This document shows, piece after piece, positions 18,896 through 29,336 of a stretch of DNA of 64,000 bases. This stretch comes from Arthrobacter sp. Edens01 (GTDB lineage: Bacteria; Actinomycetota; Actinomycetes; Actinomycetales; Micrococcaceae): positions 1 to 64,000 of the forward strand of contig NZ_LKIU01000005.1 of the NCBI RefSeq assembly GCF_001307035.1, in the 5' to 3' direction. The first letter of the stretch is position 1. Each line of letters starts with the position of its first letter. A program made the position numbers and the translations under genes. The notes beneath the pieces were generated by a model that saw only the letters and a list, made by a program, of their open reading frames with translations, did not search any database and was not told the DNA's origin.

Positions 18896-18984
18896 TCCGG
18901 CGCCTGCAACCGTTCCGCCGCCGCCGGGGCTGGTCCTATAGTGCCTGTAGGGGGATCCTCCTACTGTGAGCGGGGCTTTAAGTC

Positions 18985-19947
18985 ATGGTCAACATCACCA
19001 CCAGGCCGGTTACCAGGCTAGGGATCGTAGGGGCGGGCAGCGTGGGCACGGCGATGGCCTACGCGTCCCTGATCCGCGAGGCCGCCAGGGAAATAGTCAT
19101 CTATGACATTGACGGAACCCGGGCTGAGGCTGAGGCACTGGACCTCTCCCACGGCACGCAGTTCACCGGTGCCAACACAGTGACCGGGGGCGGCCGGATG
19201 GAAGCCCTCGCCGGGGCAGACGTGATCGTGGTGACCGCCGGCGCACGGCAGAAACCCGGCCAGAGCCGGCTGGACCTGGCAGCGGCAAACGTGCGGATCA
19301 TGGAAACGCTGATGCCTGCTTTGATGGAGCAGGCACCGGAGGCCGTCTACATCCTGGTGACCAACCCCTGCGACATCCTGACCGTGGCGGCGCAGAAGAT
19401 CACCGGACTTCCGCCCAACCGCATTTTCTCCTCCGGGACCGTGCTGGACACTTCCCGGCTGCGCCTGTTGGTCGCACGGACAGCACATGTCCTGATGACC
19501 AGCGTCCACGCAACGATTATCGGAGAGCACGGGGACAGCGAATTCCCGGTCTGGTCCAGTGCAACGATCGGCCCGGTTCCGATTCGGGAATGGACCATCA
19601 GCGGGCGCCAGGTCTTCACCGATGAGGTGCTCGATTCCATCACGGACGACGTCGTCAACGCCGCCTACAAGGTCATTGAGGGAAAGGGCGCCACCAACTA
19701 CGCCATCGGCCTGGCCGGTACCCGGATCGTGGAGGCAGTTTTCCAGGCAGAGAACGCGGTGCTGCCCGTCTCGGCGATGCTCCGCGGCGTCCATGGGATC
19801 TCCGGCGTCGCGCTGTCACTGCCGTCGATTGTTGGATCCGGCGGCGTCTACAAGATGCTGGAAATGCCGCTGGACGAACGGGAGACCCAGCTGCTGCAGG
19901 ACTCGGCGGACACCCTGAAGCAAAACCTGGCAGCCCTGGGAATCTAG
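18985..19947 (+). CDS. ldh: L-lactate dehydrogenase (NAD-dependent)
   Basis: Ldh reduces pyruvate to L-lactate with NADH in the cytoplasm. The 320-residue protein has the GAGSVGTA nucleotide-binding loop (16-23), a Gln at 89 in the ARQKPGQSR loop (lactate rather than malate dehydrogenase, which has Arg), and catalytic His182 in EHGDSEFP. The region in front (18937-18964) has a TATAGT hexamer and an imperfect palindrome with GTAGG/CCTAC arms. Its TAG stop is shared base for base with the TAG of the convergent amidase gene (CTAG). With lutABC and two permeases it gives this window both directions of lactate metabolism. Confidence 0.95.
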   Translation: MVNITTRPVTRLGIVGAGSVGTAMAYASLIREAAREIVIYDIDGTRAEAEALDLSHGTQFTGANTVTGGGRMEALAGADVIVVTAGARQKPGQSRLDLAAANVRIMETLMPALMEQAPEAVYILVTNPCDILTVAAQKITGLPPNRIFSSGTVLDTSRLRLLVARTAHVLMTSVHATIIGEHGDSEFPVWSSATIGPVPIREWTISGRQVFTDEVLDSITDDVVNAAYKVIEGKGATNYAIGLAGTRIVEAVFQAENAVLPVSAMLRGVHGISGVALSLPSIVGSGGVYKMLEMPLDERETQLLQDSADTLKQNLAALGI

Positions 19948-20924
19948 ACCCGGTCGCGGGCCATCTGCAGCGGATGCTCTGCCGGTTCTGAAGCGTGGGT
20001 GAGCGCCCCGTAGGTTTCCGGGCGGCGGGTCTGCAGGAACGGAAAAAGTTCCAGCCAGTGAGAGCGCTGGTCCAGATCCAGGTCAGCCACCAGGACCGCC
20101 GATTCGTCCCGGGGCGCCTGGACCAGGATCCTGCCGTACGGGTCGCAGATGAAGGACGATCCGTAGAACGTCAGGTTTCCCTCATTGCCCCAGCGGTTGG
20201 GCACCACCATAAACAAGCCGTTGGCGATCGCGTTGCCCACGATGACCTTCTGCCACAGCGGCTGTGTGTCGAAGTCCGGGAAATCCGGTTCAGACCCGAT
20301 CGCCGTAGGGTAGACCAGCACCTCGGCCCCGCCCAGGGAATAGACGCGGGCAACTTCGGGGAACCACTGGTCCCAGCAGGTCGGCAGGCCAAGTTTGGCG
20401 CCGTCGAGCTCTGCCACCGCGTGAACCTGGTACGCGTCGCCCGAATCCGGCCCGGGGCGGAAGTACTGCTTTTCGTGGTACCCCTCGGTGCCGGGAATGT
20501 GCAGCTTGCGTGTCCGGCCCAGCAGCTCTCCCTCCGGCGAAACCAGGATCGCGGTGTTCAGCCCCAGCCCGTCCGGCGCGTCGTCGCGTTCGTACAGGGA
20601 AGCGTGGACACAGACCTCGTGCCGGCGGGCGGCCTCCGCTGCAAAAGCGAAGGTCGGGCCGCCGGTGAGGTCTTCCGCCAGCGCCGCCGCCGGGCCGTCC
20701 GGCAGGGTGTCAGCCGGGTAGCGGGAAAGCGTGAGCTCGGGCAGGAAGACGGCGGCGGCTCCCTGGTCTGCGGCACGGGCTATTCCGTCATTGAGTTCTG
20801 CCTTCAGTGCCTCCGGGTCCGGCTGCCAGCGGTGCTGGACCACCCCCACACGCAGGGTCTCACGGGTGCTCGCCCGGGCAGCGGCCGGTGAGCGCAGCGC
20901 ACCGGTACGGGTGATTTCTATCAT
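19944..20924 (-). CDS. aguB: N-carbamoylputrescine amidase-like carbon-nitrogen hydrolase
   Basis: This 326-residue nitrilase-superfamily enzyme has the Glu-Lys-Cys triad at Glu63 (LPELTLSRY), Lys140 (RKLHIPG) and Cys183 (TCWDQWFPE). The Cys context, together with YPTAIGSEPDFPDFDT and VPNRWGNEG, is that of AguB, which turns N-carbamoylputrescine into putrescine, CO2 and ammonia. The N-terminal 24 residues are extra compared with the family. GGAGG precedes the ATG. It is the last gene of the amidohydrolase-oxidase-cupin-dehydrogenase operon, fitting putrescine metabolism. The partner agmatine deiminase was not found in the window. Confidence 0.82.
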   Translation of the reverse strand: MIEITRTGALRSPAAARASTRETLRVGVVQHRWQPDPEALKAELNDGIARAADQGAAAVFLPELTLSRYPADTLPDGPAAALAEDLTGGPTFAFAAEAARRHEVCVHASLYERDDAPDGLGLNTAILVSPEGELLGRTRKLHIPGTEGYHEKQYFRPGPDSGDAYQVHAVAELDGAKLGLPTCWDQWFPEVARVYSLGGAEVLVYPTAIGSEPDFPDFDTQPLWQKVIVGNAIANGLFMVVPNRWGNEGNLTFYGSSFICDPYGRILVQAPRDESAVLVADLDLDQRSHWLELFPFLQTRRPETYGALTHASEPAEHPLQMARDRV

Positions 20925-20969
20925 TTGAAACCTCCAGGAAGAGGGGCCTTTGCGCTGGCTTGGGGAGGG

Positions 20970-22463
20970 TCAGCGCTCCTTGAACACCGTGTCCTGCCAT
21001 TCCTTGTGGGCGGCAGCGTCGCGGCTCATCATTACGTGCTTGACGTTGGTGTATTCCTCGAAGGAGTACACGGACATGTCCTTGCCGAAGCCGGATGCCT
21101 TGTAGCCGCCGTGCGGCATCTCGGAAACGATCGGAATGTGGTCGTTCACCCACACGCATCCGGCAGCGATCTCTTCGCTTGCACGCAGCGAGCGGTTCAG
21201 GTCCCGGGTCCAGGCTGAAGCAGCCAGGCCGTACGGGGTGTCGTTGGCCAGGGCAAGGCCTTCGTCGTCGGATCCGAACGGCAGGGCAGTAAGGACCGGG
21301 CCGAAAATCTCGTCCTGCACAATCTCGGAGTCCTGCGCAGCTCCGGTGACCAGCGTCGGGCGGTAGTACGCGCCTGCGGCCAGGTCTCCGCCGGGGGCTT
21401 CGCCGCCGGCCAGGATCCGGGCACCTGATTCGCGCGCCCGGTTCACGAATCCGGCAACCTTGTCCCGGTGGGCATGGCTGATCAGCGACCCCAGGTCGGT
21501 GTCCGGGTCAGTGGGATCCCCAACGACGACGGCGTCCATGAGCTCCGCGACCCGCTCGGTGAACGATTCGAACAGGGGAGCCTGGATGTATGCGCGGGTG
21601 GCGGCGGTGCAGTCCTGCCCGCCGTTGATGATCGAGCCTGCGACGGCGCCGTGGGCGGCTGCCTCGAGGTCGGCGTCGTCGAATACGAGGAACGGTGCCT
21701 TGCCGCCAAGCTCCAGGTGCACACGCTTGGCGGTCTGTGCGGCCATGGCCATGATCCGGCGTCCGACGGCGGTGGAACCGGTGAAGGAGGTCATGGCAAC
21801 GTCCCGGTGGGTCACCAGGGCCTCGCCTGCCACCGGTCCGGAACCGGTGACGATGTTGATGACGCCGTCCGGAATGCCCGCTGCTGCAGCAGCCTCAGCG
21901 AAAACGAGCGAGGTGGCCGGGGTGAGCTCGCTGGGCTTGAGCACAATCGTGTTGCCGGCGGCTACTGCGGGGAGGATCTTCCAGCCGGCCATCTGCAAGG
22001 GGTAGTTCCAGGGGGAAATGGAGCCAATGACGCCGATCGGTTCGCGGCGGATCATCGAAGTTCCGCCGGCACCGTATTCGCCGGCGGCGAGGCCGTGGAG
22101 CTGGCGCGCGGCCCCCGCGAAGAAGGAGACGTTGTCCACGGTGCCGGGTACGTCGAACTGGGTGGACATCCGGATGGACTTTCCGGTCTGGGCGGTTTCC
22201 AGCTCAGCCAGCAGGTCCGAGCGCTTGTCCAGTTCCGCTGCCAGTGCCAGGAGGGCTTCGGCACGCTCGCCGGGCGTGCGCCTGGACCAGCCGGTGAAGG
22301 CCGCCTTGGCCGCGGCAACGGCGTCGTCCACATCGGAGGCGTCCGCGTAGCGCAGGGTCTCGGCAACGTCGCCGGTGGCGGGGTTGATCCGCTTGGCTTC
22401 ATCGCCGCGGCCCTGCCGGTAACTGCCGTTGATGAAGAGGTGTCCTTCGGAAAACTGGTGCAT
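20970..22463 (-). CDS. patD: Gamma-aminobutyraldehyde dehydrogenase-like aldehyde dehydrogenase
   Basis: The 497-residue NAD-dependent aldehyde dehydrogenase probably oxidizes 4-aminobutanal to GABA. Catalytic Glu251 (LELGGKAP) and Cys285 (GGQDCTAATR) are present, as is the SFTGSTAVG cofactor loop. The overall sequence resembles PatD/YdcW and the location beside an AguB-like amidase and an amine oxidase supports that. Betaine-aldehyde dehydrogenase is the main alternative. The next gene, the amidase, starts 45 bases downstream. Confidence 0.83.
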   Translation of the reverse strand: MHQFSEGHLFINGSYRQGRGDEAKRINPATGDVAETLRYADASDVDDAVAAAKAAFTGWSRRTPGERAEALLALAAELDKRSDLLAELETAQTGKSIRMSTQFDVPGTVDNVSFFAGAARQLHGLAAGEYGAGGTSMIRREPIGVIGSISPWNYPLQMAGWKILPAVAAGNTIVLKPSELTPATSLVFAEAAAAAGIPDGVINIVTGSGPVAGEALVTHRDVAMTSFTGSTAVGRRIMAMAAQTAKRVHLELGGKAPFLVFDDADLEAAAHGAVAGSIINGGQDCTAATRAYIQAPLFESFTERVAELMDAVVVGDPTDPDTDLGSLISHAHRDKVAGFVNRARESGARILAGGEAPGGDLAAGAYYRPTLVTGAAQDSEIVQDEIFGPVLTALPFGSDDEGLALANDTPYGLAASAWTRDLNRSLRASEEIAAGCVWVNDHIPIVSEMPHGGYKASGFGKDMSVYSFEEYTNVKHVMMSRDAAAHKEWQDTVFKER

Positions 22464-22520
22464 TTCAAACTCCGTGAAAGTGAGGGGAAGACGGTTCGGG
22501 GTGGTCCGGCGGGCGTGCTG

Positions 22521-22889
22521 CTAGGCGGTCAGGTACACCTTCCGGAGCGGTCTGGTGACGGTCCAGCGGGTACGGGTCCCGGCGGCCAGACGCATCAGGG
22601 TGTGGGGGACGAGTTCAGCCGTGCTTTCAACGGAACCGTCCCGGGCAAGGAAATCCACGGTTGCTGAGCCGGAGAGCACCAGGAAGACTTCGTCGGCCTC
22701 GGTGTCGTACATCCCGCCTTCGGTCATTTCCCAGACGCCCAGGTCCACGCCGGCGAAACTCCCCAGCGGATACAGCCCGGTGGTGGGGGAGCCGGAGGCC
22801 ACGGCTTCGGCAGGAACGGTTTCGTGTACAAGTTCCAGGCTGTCCGGGTGGACGGCGGTTCCGGCGGGAAGCTGCGTTGTGGTGCTCAT
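22521..22889 (-). CDS. Small cupin-domain protein
   Basis: The 122-residue protein is a single cupin barrel with the segment EMTEGGMYDTEADEVFLVLSG and a second motif near the C-terminus. The first motif lacks the usual HxH pair. It may bind a small molecule or assist the amine-oxidation enzymes, but no catalytic role can be assigned. Its start overlaps the FAD oxidase stop by 4 bases (ATGA). DUF861-type cupins commonly accompany such FAD oxidases. Confidence 0.8.
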   Translation of the reverse strand: MSTTTQLPAGTAVHPDSLELVHETVPAEAVASGSPTTGLYPLGSFAGVDLGVWEMTEGGMYDTEADEVFLVLSGSATVDFLARDGSVESTAELVPHTLMRLAAGTRTRWTVTRPLRKVYLTA

Positions 22890-24325
22890 GAGTCGAATCC
22901 CATTCCCACGGCGTCCATTGCCTTGAGCCAGGGCCCGCGGCGGCCCTGCCTGCGGTCCGAACGGACCATGGCTGCGGTTGTGATCTTGACTCCCAGCCAG
23001 GCGACGGGCTCCGGCGGGAAGGGCAGGGGTTTGCTTTTGACCATCTGGAGTTCCGTCCGTTCTGTCTTCTCACCCGAGAGCAGGTCCAGCATGACGTTGG
23101 CGCCGAAGCGTGTGGCTCCGACCCCCAGGCCCGTGTAGCCTGCGGAGTAGGCCACCTTGTTGCCGTAGGCGGTGCTGAAGAACGCGAAGAACCTGCTGCA
23201 GGTGTCGATCGCTCCGCCCCACGCATGGCTGAAGCGCATGTCGGCGAGCTGGGGGAAGGTGGCAGCGAAATGTGCGGCCAGCCGCTCGTACGTGGCCTGC
23301 CGGTGTTCATACTCCGGCTTCATGGTCCGTCCGAAGTTGTACACCGCGTCATAGCCGCCGAAAAGGATGCGGGACGCGCCGTCACGGTCCGTGGTGAGCC
23401 GGTAGTAGTGGAACCGGTTGTTCAGGTCGCTGAGTCCCTGGCGGTTGTGCCAGCCAATGGCGGCCAGCTGCCCGGGCGTAAGGGGCTCAGTCATGAGTGC
23501 GTAGTCGTAGACCGGCACGGTGTGCAGCCGGGTGCGCTTGAGCAGGGACGGGAACACATTCGTTGCCAGCGCCACGCGCTCAGCGGTGACCGTACCGCCG
23601 TCGGTCTTCAGCTGCACGGTCCGGCCGGCGTTTTCGAGGCCGCGCACGGGCGTGTTCTCATAGATTTCGACGCCGGCCGCCAGTGCGGCGCGCTGCAGGC
23701 CCCATGCGAGGCGGGCAGGGTTGAGCATGGCAGTGCTGGTCCGGTCCCACAGGCCGGCGAGGTAGAGCGGGGAATCAACTTCCTTCCGCACGGCGTCACG
23801 GTCGAGGAAAACGAGGTCGGGGTTCGACTCGTCCGCTTCCTCAGCCAGCCAGTCGACCTGGTGCTGTTCCGTGGCGACGGAGAGGCTCCCGGTGAGTTCA
23901 AAGCCGCAGTCAATGCCGTACCGCTGGACGGTCTCGGCGATTTCGCGCAGGTTTTCACGGCCCAGCCGGTCCAGCTGCGCAGCCTCTCCGGGCAGGTGTT
24001 TGAGTCCGTTGGCTTCACCGTGGGTCAGGGAAGCTTCGCAGAAACCACCGTTGCGGCCCGAAGCAGCCCAGGCAATGCGGGAGCCTTCCAGCAGCACCAC
24101 CCGGCGGCCGGGATCACGTTCCTTCGCCATCAGCGCCGTCCACAGCCCGGTGTAGCCGCCGCCCACGACGGCGAGGTCCGCGGAAGTGTTCCCGGCCAGG
24201 GCAGGGAGGGCCTCCGGGCGTTCCGGATCATCCAGCCAGTAGGCCGTGCGGGCGGCGCCGGCCAGGGCCTTGGCAGCGCGGGGACGGCTGAACTGGGATT
24301 CAGCGAGGTCGTAAACGGTCATCAT
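22886..24325 (-). CDS. FAD-dependent amine oxidoreductase (PuuB/DAO family)
   Basis: This 479-residue protein of the D-amino-acid-oxidase (DAO) superfamily has the FAD-binding VVGGGYTGLWTALMAKE dinucleotide fold (about 53-69) and the ASGRNGGFCEA segment typical of gamma-glutamylputrescine oxidase-like enzymes. It should oxidize an amine to an aldehyde, giving hydrogen peroxide or reduced acceptor. In this operon the likely substrate is putrescine or a derivative. It overlaps the amidohydrolase gene (ATGATGA) and the cupin gene, so the operon is tightly coupled. A second paralog is at 31382-32767. The exact amine is not predictable. Confidence 0.85.
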   Translation of the reverse strand: MMTVYDLAESQFSRPRAAKALAGAARTAYWLDDPERPEALPALAGNTSADLAVVGGGYTGLWTALMAKERDPGRRVVLLEGSRIAWAASGRNGGFCEASLTHGEANGLKHLPGEAAQLDRLGRENLREIAETVQRYGIDCGFELTGSLSVATEQHQVDWLAEEADESNPDLVFLDRDAVRKEVDSPLYLAGLWDRTSTAMLNPARLAWGLQRAALAAGVEIYENTPVRGLENAGRTVQLKTDGGTVTAERVALATNVFPSLLKRTRLHTVPVYDYALMTEPLTPGQLAAIGWHNRQGLSDLNNRFHYYRLTTDRDGASRILFGGYDAVYNFGRTMKPEYEHRQATYERLAAHFAATFPQLADMRFSHAWGGAIDTCSRFFAFFSTAYGNKVAYSAGYTGLGVGATRFGANVMLDLLSGEKTERTELQMVKSKPLPFPPEPVAWLGVKITTAAMVRSDRRQGRRGPWLKAMDAVGMGFDS

Positions 24326-26037
24326 GTGGTGGTCCTCGGGAGTACTGCTGCACCGGAGCCGGCGCTGGAACGGGCATAAACGGGTTCTCCGGCGACCATG
24401 ACAACGTCGCTCTGCACGGTGGACAGGGCAGCCGGGGGAAGGTCGAAGGGGTTGACTGAGTGCACCACGAGGTCAGCCGGGGCGCCGGGAGTCAAAGTGC
24501 CTCCCGCGGCACGGTTCAGCCAGGCCGATCCCGAGGTGTAGGCCGCCAGTGCACTGCCCAGGGCAAGCGACTGCCCGGGAAGCAGCGGCGCGGCATCCGG
24601 ATAATCCGGATGTGCCCGGTTGACCGCCACATGGATGGCCTGCCAGGGGTCCGGCGTGGAGACCGGCCAGTCGGATCCCATGGCCAGCCGGGCGCCGGCG
24701 GCCTGCAGGTCCGCGAACGGGTACTGCCAGCCTGCCCGCTCACCGCCGAGCAGCGGCACGGTCAGTTCCTGCATCTGGTCATCGTTGCAGGCCCAGAGAG
24801 CCTGGGCGTTGACGGTGACGTCCAGCTCAGCGAACCGCGCGATGTCCTGCGGATGGATGATCTGGAGGTGGGCCATATGGTGCCGTCCGGCGGAACCGGG
24901 GTTCGCTGCACGGGCTGCAGCCACGGCGTCGAGTCCGGTACGAACCGCCCGGTCACCGATCACGTGCATGTGCAGGTCAAAGCCCGCAGCGTCCAGGGCC
25001 GTGGATACGGCAGCCAGTACCTCGGGGGAGAGGTAAAGCAGGCCGCGCTCCTCGGCCGGCGTGGGCTCTGCACAGGAACAGGGGCGCAGGTACGGGTCAA
25101 GCATGGCGGCGGTGTAGTTCTCGGGGACCCCGTCCACCATGATCTTGGCGCTGGTGGTGCTGAAACCGGCTGCGGCGTTTGCTGCGCGGCGCTCCACAAA
25201 CTCCTGGACCAGGTCCGGGACGGTTTCCACAGTCGTGTCCCGCGGAACCCAGAGTGCGCCGGTGGCGCGGCCCTTGAGTGTGCCGGCTTCGGCCGCTGAA
25301 CGGTACGCGGCGGAAGCATCGGGGTAGCCGCCGTAGCTGCCAAGGATGGCTTCCTGCCAGCCGGTGACGCCAACGGAGAAGAGGTGCTCCTGGGCATGGA
25401 GGATTCCGGCGGTAAGCATTTCCTCCGTGACGGGAGGCAGCACCCGGGCAACGAGGTCCATGGCGCCTTCATGCAGGGTGCCGGTGGGGAACCCGTCCGG
25501 GTCCCGTTCAATCCGGCCGTCGGCGGGGTCCGGAGTTGAGGCATCGATGCCAGCCAGTTCAAGCGCGCGTGTGTTGACCCAGGCGCTGTGGTGGTCACGG
25601 TTGATCAGGTAAACCGGCCGGTGGGAAACGACGCCGTCAAGCAGCCGCCGGTCGGGGTAACCGCCGGGGAAATCGCCTTTATACCAGCCGCCGCCGGTGA
25701 CCCACCCGGCGTCGTTTCCGGGTGCAGGCGGGAGTTGGGCGTAGGCGGCAATGTGCTGCAGGCAGGCTTCGGCGCCGCTGAGTTCGGCCAGGTCGCACCC
25801 AAGCCGTTCCACACCTGCGTAGGCGGCATGGATGTGTGCATCGGTGAAACCGGGGGAGACCAGCCGTCCGGCCAGATCAATGGTCTGCGTTGAGGGGCCG
25901 GCCAGCACCCGCAGGTCTTCATCGGTTCCGACGGCTGAGATGACGCCGCCGGAGACCGCCACGGCGCTGGCTCCCGGAATCAGCCGGTGGCCGTCGAAGA
26001 CCGTTCCGGAATGGAGAATCCACTCGATTTGTGGCAC
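24322..26037 (-). CDS. Metal-dependent amidohydrolase (YtcJ-like, amidohydrolase_3)
   Basis: The 571-residue protein belongs to the amidohydrolase superfamily. The metal-binding HxH is in the LVSPGFTDAHIHAAY segment, with later histidines in DLHMHVIGDRAV and GRHHMAHLQIIHP and the terminal Asp region MGSDWPVSTPDPW. The start is a GTG at 26037, with GAGG five bases upstream; the open frame before it covers the promoter region and was not used. It is first in the polyamine-type operon and might act on an amide or cyclic precursor of a polyamine, but no substrate is known for most members of this branch. Confidence 0.82.
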   Translation of the reverse strand: MPQIEWILHSGTVFDGHRLIPGASAVAVSGGVISAVGTDEDLRVLAGPSTQTIDLAGRLVSPGFTDAHIHAAYAGVERLGCDLAELSGAEACLQHIAAYAQLPPAPGNDAGWVTGGGWYKGDFPGGYPDRRLLDGVVSHRPVYLINRDHHSAWVNTRALELAGIDASTPDPADGRIERDPDGFPTGTLHEGAMDLVARVLPPVTEEMLTAGILHAQEHLFSVGVTGWQEAILGSYGGYPDASAAYRSAAEAGTLKGRATGALWVPRDTTVETVPDLVQEFVERRAANAAAGFSTTSAKIMVDGVPENYTAAMLDPYLRPCSCAEPTPAEERGLLYLSPEVLAAVSTALDAAGFDLHMHVIGDRAVRTGLDAVAAARAANPGSAGRHHMAHLQIIHPQDIARFAELDVTVNAQALWACNDDQMQELTVPLLGGERAGWQYPFADLQAAGARLAMGSDWPVSTPDPWQAIHVAVNRAHPDYPDAAPLLPGQSLALGSALAAYTSGSAWLNRAAGGTLTPGAPADLVVHSVNPFDLPPAALSTVQSDVVMVAGEPVYARSSAGSGAAVLPRTTT

Positions 26038-26100
26038 AAAAACCTCGTTATTCCACTTCGGGTCTTTTCGGTCTAGCCCAGCGCTATTCCGGACCGGACA

Positions 26101-26129
26101 GCAGTAAATGAATGCCATTCATCGGTCAA
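26101..26129 (-). promoter_or_regulatory. Operon promoter with operator in spacer
   Basis: On the minus strand, TTGACC (26129-26124) and TACTGC (26106-26101) are 17 bp apart. The spacer contains a perfect 15-bp palindrome, ATGAATGCCATTCAT (26108-26122). A regulator bound there would sit between the -35 and -10 boxes of the operon running from the amidohydrolase to aguB. The adjacent PucR is a candidate but other regulators are possible. Confidence 0.6.
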
Positions 26130-26257
26130 GACAGTTCTTATAAAACGGGAGGCCAGCGGGGTTGTCAACGGTGAAGATGAAGTTGACGGGATTGTTTACG
26201 GGCGTGAAACACCCGGAAATCCCGGGAATTCGTCCGTCCGGCCATGAGGGGAACACA

Positions 26258-26301
26258 CTGATTCAGCGGCGGAATCCGGTGGGAATCCGCCGCTGAATCA
26301 G
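26258..26301. terminator. Terminator downstream of aminotransferase gene
   Basis: CTGATTCAGCGGCGGA (26258-26273) pairs exactly with 26286-26301 around a 12-nt loop, 14 bases after the stop codon of the leftward aminotransferase gene. It separates that operon from the amidohydrolase operon further left. Confidence 0.8.
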
Positions 26302-26314
26302 GCACGTTCGGCGG

Positions 26315-27685
26315 TTACTCCGTGAAGCCGTCAGCGATGTCCAGGACTTCGTCCAGGACGGCAAGGCCGGTGCGTGCCTCTTCCTCGGTGATGTTCAGCG
26401 GCGGCACCACATGGATGCGGTTGAAGTTCGCGAACGGAAGCAGGCCGCGCTCCTTGCAGGCGCCGATTAGTTCGTTCATGGCCGGGCTGGATCCGCCGTA
26501 CGGTGCCAGCGGTTCGCGGGTTTCCCGGTTCTTGACGAGCTCAATGGCCCAGAAAGCACCGGTGCCGCGGACCTCGCCCACACTGGCGTGCCTGCGGGCC
26601 ATCTCCGCCAGGACGGGACCGAAGACGGTCTCACCGAGCCGGGCAGCATTCTCCACCATGCCTTCGTCACGCATGGCGTTGATCGTGGCCACGGCCGCGG
26701 CGCAGGCCAGGGGATGGCCGGAGTACGTCAGTCCGCCCGGGTAGGCGGAGTCCGCAAACGTGGCGGCGATTTCATCCGAGATCGCCACACCGCCCAGCGG
26801 AACGTAGCCGGAGTTCACGCCCTTGGCGAAGGTCAGCAGATCAGGCTCCACACCTTCGGCGTGCTCCACGGCGAACCACTTGCCGGACCGCCCGAAGCCG
26901 GCCATGACCTCGTCGGCGATGAACACGATGCCGTACTTGCGGGTCAGCTCCCGGACACCGGCCAGGTAGCCGGGCGGGGGAACCATGATGCCCGCGGTAC
27001 CCGGAATGGACTCCAGGACCAGGGCAGCAAAGGCACCTGCGCCTTCGAGCAGGATCAGCTGTTCCAGGTGGTCCAGCGCCCGCTGGACTTCCTCTTCCTG
27101 CGTGGTGGCGTGGAACTGGGTGCGGTACAGGAACGGAATGTGGAAGTGCACGGTTCCGGCGGTGCCGTAGTCGTTGGGAATCCGCCGGGGATCTCCCGTG
27201 ACGTTTACGGCCAGGGCCGTCCCGCCGTGGTAGGAGCGGTAGGCGGAGAGGACCTTGTAGCGGCCGGTATGCAGGCGTGCCATCCGGATGGCGTGCTCAA
27301 TTGCATCCGCTCCGCCGTTGGTGAAGAAAACCGTGTCCAGGTTGCCCGGCGTGAGTTCCGAGACCAGGCGCGCAGCCTCTGAACGGGCGTCGTTGACGTA
27401 CTGCGGAGCAATGGTGCACAGCTTGCCGGCCTGCTCCTGGATGGCCGCGACGACCTTCGGGTGCTGGTGGCCAATGTTGGTGTTGACCAGCTGCGAGGAG
27501 AAGTCCAGCAGCTTGCGGCCCTCCCCGTCCCAGACGAAGGACCCTTCGGCCCGGGTGATTGTCATCGGGGTGATCTGTTTCTGCGCGGACCAGGAGTGGA
27601 ACACATGCTTGCGGTCCAGCTCGTAGGCCCGGCGTCCTGCTGCCAGCTCTTCTTCGGTGACTGCCGATTCGGCGGTGGTGCTCAT
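26315..27685 (-). CDS. Class III aminotransferase (omega-amino acid type)
   Basis: This 456-residue PLP enzyme of the class III (ornithine/omega-amino acid) group has the IADEVMAGFGRSGKWFA segment and the FAKGVNSGYVPLGG stretch with the Schiff-base lysine. It could transaminate beta-alanine, GABA or taurine with pyruvate. It follows mmsA with a 14-base gap on the same strand; pairing with a malonate-semialdehyde-type dehydrogenase favours beta-alanine, a product of spermidine and uracil breakdown. GAGGAG precedes the ATG. Confidence 0.85.
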   Translation of the reverse strand: MSTTAESAVTEEELAAGRRAYELDRKHVFHSWSAQKQITPMTITRAEGSFVWDGEGRKLLDFSSQLVNTNIGHQHPKVVAAIQEQAGKLCTIAPQYVNDARSEAARLVSELTPGNLDTVFFTNGGADAIEHAIRMARLHTGRYKVLSAYRSYHGGTALAVNVTGDPRRIPNDYGTAGTVHFHIPFLYRTQFHATTQEEEVQRALDHLEQLILLEGAGAFAALVLESIPGTAGIMVPPPGYLAGVRELTRKYGIVFIADEVMAGFGRSGKWFAVEHAEGVEPDLLTFAKGVNSGYVPLGGVAISDEIAATFADSAYPGGLTYSGHPLACAAAVATINAMRDEGMVENAARLGETVFGPVLAEMARRHASVGEVRGTGAFWAIELVKNRETREPLAPYGGSSPAMNELIGACKERGLLPFANFNRIHVVPPLNITEEEARTGLAVLDEVLDIADGFTE

Positions 27686-27699
27686 TGGATCTCCTCTGC

Positions 27700-29190
<1,491 letters not shown>

Positions 29191-29336
29191 GTGTACTCCT
29201 TGGTGGCTGGTAGAGGGGCTGGTCACAATCCTGCCCAGTCGCCTGCTCGCGCAACATTGCCAACGTGTCAGGAAATATCCAGAAATCTTTACGAAGTGTT
29301 GGCTTACTGCAATCCTCCCTGCCTAGACTTCCAGGC

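Noticed and set aside
14934-18964. Shared GTAGG/CCTAC palindromes at 14934-14946 and 18947-18964, thought at first to be a common operator for permease 2 and ldh
   Set aside because: Their spacers differ (3 and 8 bases) and the first overlaps the end of the GNAT gene, so chance likeness is more probable.
18985-19947. Malate dehydrogenase as the identity of the 320-residue dehydrogenase
   Set aside because: The substrate loop has Gln at residue 89 where malate dehydrogenase has Arg, so lactate dehydrogenase is preferred.
29259-29303. GCCAAC / GTTGGC inverted repeat in the mmsA-PucR intergenic region as a PucR operator
   Set aside because: The arms are six bases with a 33-base gap, too short and too far apart to call.
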